From the NCBI GenBank assembly GCA_963817135.1, contig CAWFNG010000013.1:434001-498000 (forward strand): a stretch of DNA of 64,000 bases, given 5' to 3'. A program made the translations under genes and the position numbers. This stretch comes from VAZQ01 sp963817135. Its GTDB lineage: Bacteria; Pseudomonadota; Alphaproteobacteria; Rhizobiales; Xanthobacteraceae. Below are positions 17,972-26,622 of this stretch, in pieces. A model generated the notes under the pieces. It did no database searches, was not told where the DNA came from, and was given only the letters and a program-made list of their open reading frames with translations. The first letter of the stretch is position 1. Every line of letters starts with the position of its first letter.

Positions 17972-18852
17972 ATCCTCGCGCTCTCGCGCTGCGCCTTGGC
18001 GATGCCTGCGGTGAGCGGCGTGAAGCTGAAATCGGGAAACGCCGCGCGGCAGTCGGCGATGTCGAATGGTCGATAACCGTTATGCGGCATCGGGCCGCTG
18101 CGCGGGCTTGCCTTGATGGAGACCTTGCGGGGGGCCGCCGCAACAACCGCTTCCGCGACAGCGCGGAACGAGTGCACTTCGCCGCTTGCGAGATTGAGCA
18201 CTCCCGTGCTGCGCCGTTGCAAGACGCGCAGGATGATCTCGGCCACGTCATCGATCAGCACATGATCGCGGCGCTCTTCGCCGTCCCCGAACAACACGAT
18301 ATCGTCACCGGCGCTCGCCAGCCGGCGGAAACGGTTGGGGCCATAGCCGTTGTGTGGGTCGTCCGCACCGTAAAGGAGCGTCGGCCGCAGGTTCGCAAGC
18401 GGAGCTTTGATCGCACTTGCAAAGGCAAGCTCGCGGGCGAGATGCATGGCCCCATGCAGGCTCGTCGGCGCGGTGGGAGTGGATTCGGTGAGCGGGACCG
18501 GGCCGTCGGCATAGACGGCGTCCGAGCTGATGTTCACGACATGCGCGACCGGAACGCGGGCGAGCGCCTCAACCATGGCACGCGTGATGATCATGTTGTC
18601 GATCATCATGCCGATATCCTTGCACGGCGCGCGGGCGGCGACCGCGACGATGGCATCGCCAGGTTTTAGAAATGTTGCCAGCCGATCTGCTGCGTCGGGG
18701 GTGAGCAGGTCAACCTCATTGCGTGTGAGCGCAAGCGCCGATGCGCCGGCCGCGCGCAGGCGCCGCGTGAGTGCGCCACCCACAAATCCTGCCGCGCCGA
18801 TGACCACCACCCGCTCGGGCAGCTGCGGTACCTGGTTCAAGTGCGCCAGCAT
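17968..18852 (-). CDS. NAD-dependent epimerase/reductase, extended SDR
   Basis: 294 residues. VVVIGAAGFVGGALTRRL is the dinucleotide motif and VVNISSDAVYADGP the catalytic Ser/Thr strand. The region where YxxxK is expected reads PTSLHGAMHLARELA, so His replaces Tyr and no Lys follows: the usual catalytic pair is absent. NLRPTLLYGADDPHNGYG and GEERRDHVLIDDVAEIIL are typical of sugar-nucleotide SDRs. It could be a non-classical reductase or a substrate-binding partner. It sits between the methyltransferase (4-base overlap) and the UGDH-like gene (3 bases). Confidence 0.85.
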   Translation of the reverse strand: MLAHLNQVPQLPERVVVIGAAGFVGGALTRRLRAAGASALALTRNEVDLLTPDAADRLATFLKPGDAIVAVAARAPCKDIGMMIDNMIITRAMVEALARVPVAHVVNISSDAVYADGPVPLTESTPTAPTSLHGAMHLARELAFASAIKAPLANLRPTLLYGADDPHNGYGPNRFRRLASAGDDIVLFGDGEERRDHVLIDDVAEIILRVLQRRSTGVLNLASGEVHSFRAVAEAVVAAAPRKVSIKASPRSGPMPHNGYRPFDIADCRAAFPDFSFTPLTAGIAKAQRESARM

Positions 18853-18855
18853 GGC

Positions 18856-20149
18856 TCAGCTCATGCGCGTTTCTTGAGCCGGCCGTCCGAGGGTATGGTA
18901 CTCGAACCCAGCCGCCTCGGCGGCGTCCGCCTTGATGACCCCATACGGGTCGACCAGGGTCCGGCCGGCCATGACCTCCGCAATGCGCGTAGCCGGGATG
19001 GCACGATATTGCGGCCAGGGGGTGAGGATCATGAGCCCGTCGGCGCCTTTCGCTGCGCCCAGGGGATCACGGCAGCCCTGGGCGTTAGGGTGACCCGCAG
19101 CACTTGCCGGCACGACCGGGTCGTGGATGCGGAGATTGGCGTCGCAAAGCTGCGCAATCGTTGCGAGTGACGGTGAGTTTTTCACCGAATGCGTGTTTTC
19201 CTTGTAAGCGAGCCCCCACACCGCGACCGTGGCCTTGGGCCTGGCCTCAAGGAGCGCCTTGCGGATGGTCTGGGCGGCCCAGTCGCGGCGCCGGCGGCTG
19301 TTGGCGAGCCACGCCCGTACAATGCCTGCGTCCGTGCCGTAGGCGGCTGCCAGACGCTCCACAGTGGCAAGGTCGCGCTCCAGATTGCCGCCTGCGATCC
19401 CGAGGCCCGGGCGTGAGGTAACTGTGGGGCCCGATCCGCCGGTCGAGCTTCAGGGCAGGCACAATTTCCGACCAATCCGCCCCCGTAGCCTCGCAAAGCT
19501 CCGCCATGGTGTTGGCGACCCCAATTGAGGCGACGAGGCACATATTGATGGAAATCTTGGCGAGTTCGGCGCTTTCGTAGCGCATGGGCAGGATGGGGCA
19601 GCCGAAAGCTTCGAGGAGAGTCCGCAAGCGGGGCTCGATAGGCTCGGAGGGGTCGGCGCAGCCAATAATGTAGCGCTCCGGTTTGGCGGCGCGCTCCACC
19701 GCGCTACCGAACACCAATGTCTCGACTTGATAGTAGCGGCGGCGCAGCGGCGGTGCGCTCAGGCTTCGCGTAAAGCCGGGCGGGACCTGGCAAAGCACGA
19801 CCAGCGTCGCAGTCGGTGCGAGCACCGGCAATACGCCGTCGATCAGTTTACGGATGCCGCCAAGGTCGCTTTCGCCTGCATCGTTGGTCGGCACGTCGGG
19901 CGATATATAGACAACGTCACAGCGTCCGAGATCGGCAGCAGCCGCGGTGAATGACTGACGCTCGCCGTTGTCGTGCAGAAGCTCGGCAAGATCGGGCTCG
20001 CTCACCGGCAGTTCGCCCCGCTTCAATCTCGCGACCAGCGCCGCGTCGGGATCGAAACAAACCGTGGTAAAGCCGCGGCCCGCCACCGCGGCCGCGGAGA
20101 CAAGGCCGAGATGGGTCATCCCGGCAAATCCCACCGCCGGACCGCTCAC
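18856..20149 (-). CDS. UDP-glucose/GDP-mannose dehydrogenase-family protein lacking the catalytic Cys (frameshifted)
   Basis: The GTG at 20149 overlaps the stop of the Gfo/Idh gene. The fold is complete: GFAGMTHLGLVSAAAVAG (NAD site), VPPGFTRS, SAELAKISINMCLVA (Lys and Asn of the active site kept), the active-site loop, then VAVWGLAYKENTHSVKNSP (C-terminal domain). An extra C near 19409 shifts the frame; restored, the loop reads YLTPGLGIAGGNLERDL. In the family this is G-x-G-G-x-C-L-P-K-D. Here Asn (codon at 19384-19386) stands where the nucleophilic Cys should be and Arg replaces Lys. It therefore may not carry out the full two-step oxidation to a uronic acid; a single oxidation or another role is possible (inference). 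Confidence 0.88.
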
Positions 20150-21084
20150 GCCGCCTTCTCCGCGATCTTGATCGCGTCGCCGCCGATGCGTTTGAGCGCG
20201 CGGTTTAGCCAGATGTCGTTTGCGAGATTGGTCGGGGTTGCCTTGCGGCAAAGCTCCTTGAAATGCGCGTATTCCATGGCCCAGGTCGGATCATCCTGAA
20301 CCAGGGTCACGCTTTCTTCCGGCGGCCGGCCGCTGGGAAATACGCGTCTCCTCTGGGTAAAGGTCGAAGGTCCCCATTTGCACAGAGATTGAATATGCGC
20401 GCTGCCTTTTTCAGCGAGAATGTCGCAGGTGAAATGATTGCGCCACATCAGCAGCGTCATTTCCAGCTCGATGCGCAGCCGGCCGCCCTCGCTGGCAATC
20501 ACAACATGATCGGGCGAGCGGTTCTCGAACGCGCGCGCGCTGACAATGAAGAAATCGTCGGCAATATCCCCGAACCAGAACCGGCAGGTATCGAGGAGGT
20601 GCGAGCCAAGGTCCGGCAATACGCCGGCCCCGTGATCGCGCCAGGCGGAATCGCGCACCAGCCGGGCGGTACCGTTACCGTAGAACATCCGGCAGCTGTA
20701 GATCGTGCCAAGCTCCCTGCTTGCGATCAGCTCGCGCATGCGCATGTAGTGCGGCTCGAACCGGTGATTGTACGCCGTGTAACAAACGACGCCGGCGCGG
20801 CGGGCGCGTGCCTCGATGGCGCTGATGTCCTCCTCCCGATCGGCGGCCAGCGGCTTCTCGACCAGCACGTGCTTCCTATTGGCCACGCAGATATTCAGAA
20901 GCTCGATCTTCGGCGCATCGGGAATGCAGGCGAGCACCGCGTCATAGCTCTCGAGGGGAACCTCCTCGAGGCGGCGGAAGTCCGCCTCGCCGTTGACCGG
21001 ATCGACCGAGGCGACAAAGTCGGCTCCCGCGACGGCGCGCCGCTTGTAGCCCTGGACACCGAGCCCCACAACAACGACACGCAT
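20146..21084 (-). CDS. Gfo/Idh/MocA-family oxidoreductase
   Basis: 312 residues. N-terminal Rossmann motif RVVVVGLGVQGYKRRAV, then the family signature HVLVEKPLAADREED (E-K-P with the catalytic Lys) and the C-terminal substrate domain with YNHRFEPHYMRMRELI and DLGSHLLDTCRFWFG (H-x-x-D). Such enzymes oxidise or reduce one hydroxyl or keto group of sugars, inositols or sugar nucleotides with NAD(P). The 4-base overlap with the UGDH-like gene suggests that both act on one intermediate. Frame intact. Confidence 0.9.
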   Translation of the reverse strand: MRVVVVGLGVQGYKRRAVAGADFVASVDPVNGEADFRRLEEVPLESYDAVLACIPDAPKIELLNICVANRKHVLVEKPLAADREEDISAIEARARRAGVVCYTAYNHRFEPHYMRMRELIASRELGTIYSCRMFYGNGTARLVRDSAWRDHGAGVLPDLGSHLLDTCRFWFGDIADDFFIVSARAFENRSPDHVVIASEGGRLRIELEMTLLMWRNHFTCDILAEKGSAHIQSLCKWGPSTFTQRRRVFPSGRPPEESVTLVQDDPTWAMEYAHFKELCRKATPTNLANDIWLNRALKRIGGDAIKIAEKAA

Positions 21085-21094
21085 GCGTAAAGTC

Positions 21095-22645
21095 TTACCC
21101 GAAGCTCAGGTCGCGCTCGACCGCGTCGATCTTGGCGCGCACATGCTCCAGCGTGATCGGCACATTGCCGTCGAATTCGCACTCGCAGGAGGCCGCCATC
21201 GTTCCCAGAATGGTCGCCGCAGCATCGTTGCGGCAGGTGAGCATGGCCAGCGTTGCGTAGGCAAGGAGCGCGTCGCCGGCGCCTACCGCATCGACGAGGC
21301 GGTCGACAAAGCTGTCGATGACGAAATAGCTGTCCAGCGAGTAATGCTCCTTGTCGCGGCAGGCGAGCACGCCGCGCTCGCCGAGCTTGAGAATGAGGAG
21401 CTTGCAGCGCGCCTGGTCGTAGACCAGGGAGGCGAGGGGGCGCACGCCCGAATCCTGATCGCCGACGGCAAAGCGCGCTTCGCGCTCGTTCGGCGTGATC
21501 AGGTCGAAATCGGTGAATTCGGTGATATTGCCCCAGCGGCTCGCGACCTGGCTGTCGGCAACGCGGTAAACGCCGTCGGGGATGACGCCGACGAGCTTTG
21601 GGATGGTTCGTTTGTTGAAAATGCCGTGCCGGAAGTCGGCATAGACTACGGCGTCGACGGGCTGTTCCCTGACCCGGGCCTGGATCTTGGCGAGGACATC
21701 GTCGGAGATCGAACGATTGTCGAGGGTATCGATCTTCAGGAGACGATAGCCGCCGACCACGACGGCGTTCTTGTTCACGGTAGGGCGGGTTCTGTCGACG
21801 ACGTAATTGAGGTCAACTCCCGCGCTTCTGAGGTCATCGACGACGAAATCCTTGAGCGGGTCGTTACCCAGCACGGTCGAGAACGTGACGTGCGCCCCCG
21901 CCGCCATCAAATGCTTGGCGACAACGCCGCCGCCGCCGACGAAATCGGTCTTGCGCTCGAAGGCGACGCTCAGCGTCGGGGTCTTGGTTTGCCCGCCGAT
22001 CATCGCGCAATAGGTGTAGCTGTCGACGATGGTGTCGCCCACCACATGCACCCGGTGGCCGCGCATGCCATCGAGCACGCCGCGGAGCATGGCGAAATCG
22101 ATGTTGTTGCGCTCCATCAGGATCTGCAGATTGGCATGGCGAACGTCGGGCTCGTCTTCGCGAATGAGGGCGCTCGACGAATAGATGATGTCGCCGGGGG
22201 TAAAGATCAGCTCGCCGCCATAGGACTGCACGATCGCGAGTTCTTCCGCCGTCTTGGCGGAAAGGCCGTTGCCGCCGTATTCGAAGCCTTTGGCGAAGTA
22301 ATCGGGCTCGATCAGCCGGATGTTTTCGAGCGGCTTGTCGCGCTCGTCGATCAGCACGTAGTCCACCATCTCGAAAGCGGCGAGGTTAACTGCGCGCAAA
22401 TCCTGCGGCACATGCGGGCGGTATACGCCCTTGGTGACATGCTGGTCGGCGGTGAGGCTGGCGATGAGAATGTCGGCTTTCGACTTGGCATAGACGAGGT
22501 GGCGCACGTGCCCCGGGTGGACCACGTCAAACACGCCGTGGCACATGATCACTTTCTTGGCGCGCGGAGGCGCCCCCAAGATCGCCCGCAGTTCCTGCGG
22601 CGTCTTGATTTTGTGCCGATAGCGTTCGGTTAAGGAAACGAGCAT
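21095..22645 (-). CDS. bifunctional heptose-1-P nucleotidyltransferase / heptose-7-P kinase-like, reversed domain order
   Basis: 516 residues in an uninterrupted frame. The N-terminal part is a cytidylyltransferase-fold domain, CHGVFDVVHPGHVRHLVYA (HxGH at residues 43-46) and NLAAFEMVDYVLIDE. The C-terminal part is a PfkB-family kinase with HVVGDTIVDSYTYC, FVGGGGVVAKHLMAAGA and DAVGAGDALLAYATLA (G-A-G-D anion hole near 455). E. coli HldE has the same two activities in the opposite order, kinase first. Here it would phosphorylate a heptose 7-phosphate at C1 and, after the HAD phosphatase, add a nucleotide. ATG at 22645, 20 bases after the upstream stop. Confidence 0.88.
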   Translation of the reverse strand: MLVSLTERYRHKIKTPQELRAILGAPPRAKKVIMCHGVFDVVHPGHVRHLVYAKSKADILIASLTADQHVTKGVYRPHVPQDLRAVNLAAFEMVDYVLIDERDKPLENIRLIEPDYFAKGFEYGGNGLSAKTAEELAIVQSYGGELIFTPGDIIYSSSALIREDEPDVRHANLQILMERNNIDFAMLRGVLDGMRGHRVHVVGDTIVDSYTYCAMIGGQTKTPTLSVAFERKTDFVGGGGVVAKHLMAAGAHVTFSTVLGNDPLKDFVVDDLRSAGVDLNYVVDRTRPTVNKNAVVVGGYRLLKIDTLDNRSISDDVLAKIQARVREQPVDAVVYADFRHGIFNKRTIPKLVGVIPDGVYRVADSQVASRWGNITEFTDFDLITPNEREARFAVGDQDSGVRPLASLVYDQARCKLLILKLGERGVLACRDKEHYSLDSYFVIDSFVDRLVDAVGAGDALLAYATLAMLTCRNDAAATILGTMAASCECEFDGNVPITLEHVRAKIDAVERDLSFG

Positions 22646-22664
22646 CCCGCCATCCCCACGCCTT

Positions 22665-23669
22665 TTACCCGCGCTTCTGCCCGAGGTAACGAAACCACTT
22701 TTCCGTCGAGCGGGCAATCGAGTCCGGATCCCACAATGGAGCATCCCGCCACAATTCGATATCGGCGAGCATGCGCCGGACGCCATCCTCGAACGCGACC
22801 GTCGGTCGCCAGCCGAGCCGGCGCGTGATCTTTTCGATATTCGCCCAGGTGCAATCCGGCTCGCCCGGGCGCTTGGGAATGTGAACGACGTCGCCGCCGA
22901 GGATTTCCACCAATCGGTTGACGGCTTGCGGATTGCCGGCGCCCACGTTGTAGCATTCGCCGCTTTCGTCTGTCAGCGCCGCGGCGAGGAATGCGCGCGC
23001 GATGTCGGTGACGTAAATGAAATCGCGTCTTTGCGTGCCGTCGCCCACCAGCGTGTAAGGTTTGCCGGCGAGCTTTTGCCGGAAGAACACGCCGAATACC
23101 GCACCGTAAGCGCCGGTGGTGCGCACGCGCGGGCCGTAGGCATTGAAGATGCGGATCGAGTTCACCGGCAGGCCGTAGACCCGATGCCAGTGAAACGCCA
23201 CTTCCTCGCCGAGATATTTGGAAAGCGCGTACGGATATTGCGGATCGATCGGGTGATCCTCGGCGGTCGGCACCCCGGCAAGCCCATAGCAGGACGAGGA
23301 TGCGGCATAGACAAACTTTTTCGCCCCTGCCTCGCGCGCGCATTCCAGTACCCGCACCGTGCCCTGGACGTTGGTGTCCATATACGGCGTCGGATTTTCG
23401 ATCGACGGCACGATGTCGCCGATGCCGGCAAGGTGGAACACGTAGCGGGCGTCTTCGAAAATGCGCGAGCTCGGCTCGAGCTGGCGGACATCCTGCCAGT
23501 AGCAGGCAAGGTCGGAGTTGCCCTTGAGGTGTTCGAGGTTGCTGCGGTGGCCGCCCGCGAGATTATCGATCACCCGGACGGAAAAACCCTGCTCGATGAG
23601 CAGGTCCACCATATGGCTGCCGATGAAGCCGGCGCCCCCGGTGACGACGGCGGCAGGTTTGCCGGTCAT
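22665..23669 (-). CDS. NAD-dependent sugar-nucleotide epimerase, GalE/WbpP-like extended SDR
   Basis: 334 residues. VVTGGAGFIGSHMVDLLIEQ (NAD site), YAASSSCYGLAGVP (catalytic Ser region), DPQYPYALSKYLGEE (YxxxK), RIFNAYGPRVRTTGAYG and GDGTQRRDFIYVTDIARAF form the full set of extended-SDR motifs. Its closest style is UDP-glucose/UDP-GlcNAc 4-epimerases and related heptose epimerases. It overlaps the next upstream gene by 4 bases. In this operon it may epimerise the activated heptose, but a hexose substrate is equally possible. Confidence 0.9.
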   Translation of the reverse strand: MTGKPAAVVTGGAGFIGSHMVDLLIEQGFSVRVIDNLAGGHRSNLEHLKGNSDLACYWQDVRQLEPSSRIFEDARYVFHLAGIGDIVPSIENPTPYMDTNVQGTVRVLECAREAGAKKFVYAASSSCYGLAGVPTAEDHPIDPQYPYALSKYLGEEVAFHWHRVYGLPVNSIRIFNAYGPRVRTTGAYGAVFGVFFRQKLAGKPYTLVGDGTQRRDFIYVTDIARAFLAAALTDESGECYNVGAGNPQAVNRLVEILGGDVVHIPKRPGEPDCTWANIEKITRRLGWRPTVAFEDGVRRMLADIELWRDAPLWDPDSIARSTEKWFRYLGQKRG

Positions 23670-24679
23670 GCCGCCTTGAGCCGCTTGAGCAGACGGACGT
23701 TGTAGTAGCGGTCGTCCTCCATGCTGTTCGGGACTTTGTTTGCCAGGAATGCGCGGCAGAGCTCGCGCACCGCGTCCTCGATGGTGTGACGCGGCGCGTA
23801 ACCAAGCACGCGTTTAATCTTGTCGGAGTTGATGTGGTAGGAGCGGATGTCGTCGGTCGGGGTGGTGACGATCTCGACCCGCTTGCGCTCGGGCATTTCT
23901 TCGCCGACCACCCGCCGCACCAGCTCGGCGATCTCCATGAGCGAGAGATTCTGATAGCCGACATTGAAGGTTTCGTTCTGGATCTTGTCGGCAGGCGCGG
24001 TCAGGAACAGCTGCACGGCGTCGCAGTAGTCCTGGATGTGCAGGTTGGGGCGCAGCTGCGAGCCGCCGAACACGGTGATCTTGCCGGCATTGACGGCGTG
24101 ATTGGTGAGAATGTTGACCGAGAGATCGAGCCGCTGCCGGGGCGAGTGGCCGCAGACGGTGGCCGGGCGGAAAATCACGCCGGTGAAGCTCGGGTCGGTG
24201 TATTTCTTGAGGATCGGCTCGCACATCCCCTTGTATTTGTTGTAGAGCGTGAGCGGAACGAGCGGATGGTCCTCGGTGACGTCGGGCTTGTCGGATACGC
24301 CATAGACCGAGCTTGACGACGCATAGACGAAGCGCTTGACGCCTGCCTTTTTGGAAGCTTGCACCAGCGGCTCGAAAGCATTGAGGTTGATGGAGGTGGA
24401 AAGATCTTCGTCAAGCTCGAAGCTCGCATCGTTGGAAATGCAGGCGAGATGCACGACCGCATCATGGCCGGCAACCGCGCTGGCAAATTTCGCGGTCTCG
24501 CGGATGTCGGCGTCGATGACCCGCAGATTGGGGTTGTCGCGCGGCAGGAACTGGCTGCCGAAAAACATGATGTCGTAGACCGTGACCTTGTAGCCGCTGG
24601 CGAGCATTTGCGGCACAAGCCGCGCGCCGCAATAGCCTGCGCCGCCGGTGACGAGGACCTTGTCGAACAACCGTTGCAT
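23666..24679 (-). CDS. NAD-dependent epimerase/dehydratase, extended SDR
   Basis: 337 residues from the ATG at 24679, preceded by AAAGGAAG at good spacing; a GTG at 24703 overlapping the transaldolase stop is the alternative. VLVTGGAGYCGARLVPQML (NAD site), VVHLACISNDASFELD, VYASSSSVYGVSDKP, TLYNKYKGMCEPIL (YxxxK) and RPNLHIQDYCDAVQLFL are present. The C-x-S-N-D and Y-N-K-Y-K style resembles SDRs that act on heptose or NDP-4-keto sugars in O-antigen operons (from memory). The frame is intact and the stop overlaps the downstream epimerase start. Confidence 0.9.
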   Translation of the reverse strand: MQRLFDKVLVTGGAGYCGARLVPQMLASGYKVTVYDIMFFGSQFLPRDNPNLRVIDADIRETAKFASAVAGHDAVVHLACISNDASFELDEDLSTSINLNAFEPLVQASKKAGVKRFVYASSSSVYGVSDKPDVTEDHPLVPLTLYNKYKGMCEPILKKYTDPSFTGVIFRPATVCGHSPRQRLDLSVNILTNHAVNAGKITVFGGSQLRPNLHIQDYCDAVQLFLTAPADKIQNETFNVGYQNLSLMEIAELVRRVVGEEMPERKRVEIVTTPTDDIRSYHINSDKIKRVLGYAPRHTIEDAVRELCRAFLANKVPNSMEDDRYYNVRLLKRLKAA

Positions 24680-24699
24680 GCTTCTTCTTCCTTTCTCGT

Positions 24700-25440
24700 T
24701 CACTCTGCCGCTATCCGTGTGGTCTTGATGGTGTAGGCCGCCGCCGCCGCATCGCGATAGAAGCCCTGCACGGTTTCGCGGGAATATTCCGCCAGGTCCT
24801 TGCCGACGAGATCGAGCTTGGCAAGAAACTCATTCGGCACCGTGACGATGTCGCAGCTGCTTTCCTCGGCATGGAAGATATTCAACAGCTCGCGCGTGCT
24901 CGCCCAGAGAAGCTCGGCCTTCGGCCGCGAGCGCAGGATTTGCTTGCACGCGAGCATGTGCGGAACCGGATCGATACCGGTGTCGGCAATGCGGCCGGCG
25001 AACACCGAGACGATCGCCGGCGTTGCCTGATCGAGCGCGTCGGCAACCGCGCGCACCTGATCGAGGGTGAAGATCGCGGTCACGTTGAGCGTCACGCCTT
25101 CCGCCGAAAGCGCGCGGATGAGCTCGGTGGAAGGCAGGCCTTTGGTGTTGGTGACCGGGATTTTCACGTTAACGTTGCGGCCCCATGCGGCAATGGTGCG
25201 CGCCTGCTCCGCCATGCTGCCGAAGTCGTCGGCAAACACTTCGAACGATACCGGCCGGTCGGGAATTGCGGAGAGCACCTTGCGCGCAAATACCTCGTAA
25301 TCGTCGACGCCGGCCTTGCGCATGAGGGAAGGGTTGGTGGTGAACCCCTTGATCAACGGATTGCGCGCCATCTTGACGATGCCGTCGTAATCGGCGCCGT
25401 CGGCAAAAATCTTGACCTTGAGATTGCTGAGCCGGCTCAT
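24700..25440 (-). CDS. transaldolase (fructose-6-phosphate aldolase/TalC-like)
   Basis: 246 residues, the size of the short single-domain transaldolases. KIFADGADYDGIVKMAR (the catalytic Asp strand), GFTTNPSLMRKAGVDDY (T-T-N-P-S signature), VNVKIPVTNTKGL (the K-I-P strand with the Schiff-base Lys), TAIFTLDQVRAVADA and ELLWASTRELLN are all clear. The start overlaps the HAD gene stop (ATGA at 25437-25440). A dedicated transaldolase beside a transketolase can build sedoheptulose 7-phosphate from central sugar phosphates, feeding the SIS isomerase (inference from known chemistry). Confidence 0.93.
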   Translation of the reverse strand: MSRLSNLKVKIFADGADYDGIVKMARNPLIKGFTTNPSLMRKAGVDDYEVFARKVLSAIPDRPVSFEVFADDFGSMAEQARTIAAWGRNVNVKIPVTNTKGLPSTELIRALSAEGVTLNVTAIFTLDQVRAVADALDQATPAIVSVFAGRIADTGIDPVPHMLACKQILRSRPKAELLWASTRELLNIFHAEESSCDIVTVPNEFLAKLDLVGKDLAEYSRETVQGFYRDAAAAAYTIKTTRIAAE

Positions 25441-26001
25441 GTCGCCCCCTGCGTGGTTTGTGTGATGATGATGTCGGCGGCTTCCGCGATCGAATGCACG
25501 ATGTAGTCGGGTGCATCGGGCGCGGGTAGGGCCGCATAGCCGAGATCGATGAACACGGTGGCGCATCCGGCGGCGCGGCCGGCCTCGACATCGCGTCTTC
25601 CGATCGCCGACCATGAAGCTCTGCTTGAGATCGATGCCGAGTTCGCCGGCCGCCTCAAGGATCATTCCGGGTTTGGGCTTGCGGCACTCGCATGCTTCGC
25701 CCTGCCGGTGAAAGCAGGCCTTTATCGCGTCGACCGGCAGGTCGCGCGTCATGATTTCATGCATCGCATCCACTTCCGATCGAGCGATCAATCCGTGCCC
25801 CACGTCCGGCTGGTTCGTGACCACTGCTAACAGAAAGCCCGCCTGCTTGAGCTTCTGCAAACTCGCGGCGGCTTCAGGGTAGACCCTGAAACCATCGAGC
25901 GACCGGGGTGCGAAGCTGCGGCCATCCCGGAATTCGGGTATGACAATAACCCCGTCGCGATCAAGGAAAACCGCTTTCCGTGATGTTTTCCCTGTAATCA
26001 A
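25437..26001 (-). CDS. HAD phosphatase, GmhB-like heptose bisphosphate phosphatase (frameshifted)
   Basis: KAVFLDRDGVIVIPEFRDG is HAD motif I (D-x-D), LLAVVTNQPDVGHG is motif II, and CFHRQGEACECRKPKPGM holds the zinc-binding Cys/His cluster and the K of motif III typical of GmhB. FMVGDR starts motif IV. An indel near 25600 then shifts the frame; the real end is DVEAGRAAGCATVFIDLGY through the stop at 25437. The start is probably TTG at 26001, after AAGGGTGGG; no ATG fits. Expected reaction: removal of the C7 phosphate from heptose 1,7-bisphosphate. The long frame joining it to the transaldolase is an artefact of the indel. Confidence 0.85.
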
Positions 26002-26017
26002 CGGCCCACCCTTCAAT

Positions 26018-26602
26018 CTACCACTTCGTGCGCTTGATCTGCAATGCCGGATGGCTGACCAGGCAATGCCAGACAACTGCTTGAAAAGCTTCCGAATGCG
26101 GCGTTACGCGTTCGGGGCTCACTTCCGGGATCACCACCACCACATCGCCCGCTTTGGCGGTGTAGCCGGTGTTCTTGCCGACGATGCCGAACACTTTTGC
26201 GCCGCGTGTCTTGGCAAAGTCGATTGCCTTGACGATGTTCACACTCACGTTGCGCTCGACGTCGCCGCCGCCGACGGAGAAAATGAGGATTGCATCGCGC
26301 TCATTGAGGCGGCTCACTTCAAGCCAGGCCGCGAATACGGTTTCCCATCCTTCGTCGTTGGTACGCGCGGTGAGTTCCGACACATTGTCGACCGGGCTGT
26401 AAGTTTCGATGCCGCACAGCTTGCGAAAATCATTGACCGCATGACTGCTGTTGCCGGCGCTGCCGCCCACTCCGAGGATGAACAGGCGTCCGCCGCGCTC
26501 GCGCAGCGCAACGAGCTGTTGCGCCAATGCCTCGACGCGAGAAGTATCCATTGCCGTACAAATGCGCCCCGCTTCGGTAAAAAATGAGCCCGAATATGTC
26601 AC
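26018..26602 (-). CDS. SIS-domain isomerase, GmhA-like sedoheptulose 7-phosphate isomerase
   Basis: 194 residues, one SIS domain as in GmhA. LFILGVGGSAGNSSHAVND is the phosphosugar-binding loop with Ser residues, SELTARTNDEGWETVFAAWL and LIFSVGGGDVERNVSVNIV follow, and HSEAFQAVVWHCLVSHP supplies the C-terminal acidic and His residues. It is probably the first gene of the minus-strand operon, with a GTG start and the stop 17 bases before the HAD start. It would convert sedoheptulose 7-phosphate to an aldoheptose 7-phosphate, the first committed step to an activated heptose. Confidence 0.9.
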   Translation of the reverse strand: MTYSGSFFTEAGRICTAMDTSRVEALAQQLVALRERGGRLFILGVGGSAGNSSHAVNDFRKLCGIETYSPVDNVSELTARTNDEGWETVFAAWLEVSRLNERDAILIFSVGGGDVERNVSVNIVKAIDFAKTRGAKVFGIVGKNTGYTAKAGDVVVVIPEVSPERVTPHSEAFQAVVWHCLVSHPALQIKRTKW

Positions 26603-26622
26603 GGATGCAATGTTCCCCCGGG

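Noticed and set aside
21083..22633. 516-codon plus-strand frame opposite the HldE-like gene
   Set aside because: It mirrors the codon pattern of the real gene and lacks any recognisable domain, while the minus strand has both HxGH and GAGD motifs.
24700..26076. Apparent HAD phosphatase-transaldolase fusion of 458 residues
   Set aside because: The HAD motif IV and its C-terminus are found in another frame (25437-25600), and an ATGA overlap marks the true transaldolase start. The fusion is created by one indel.
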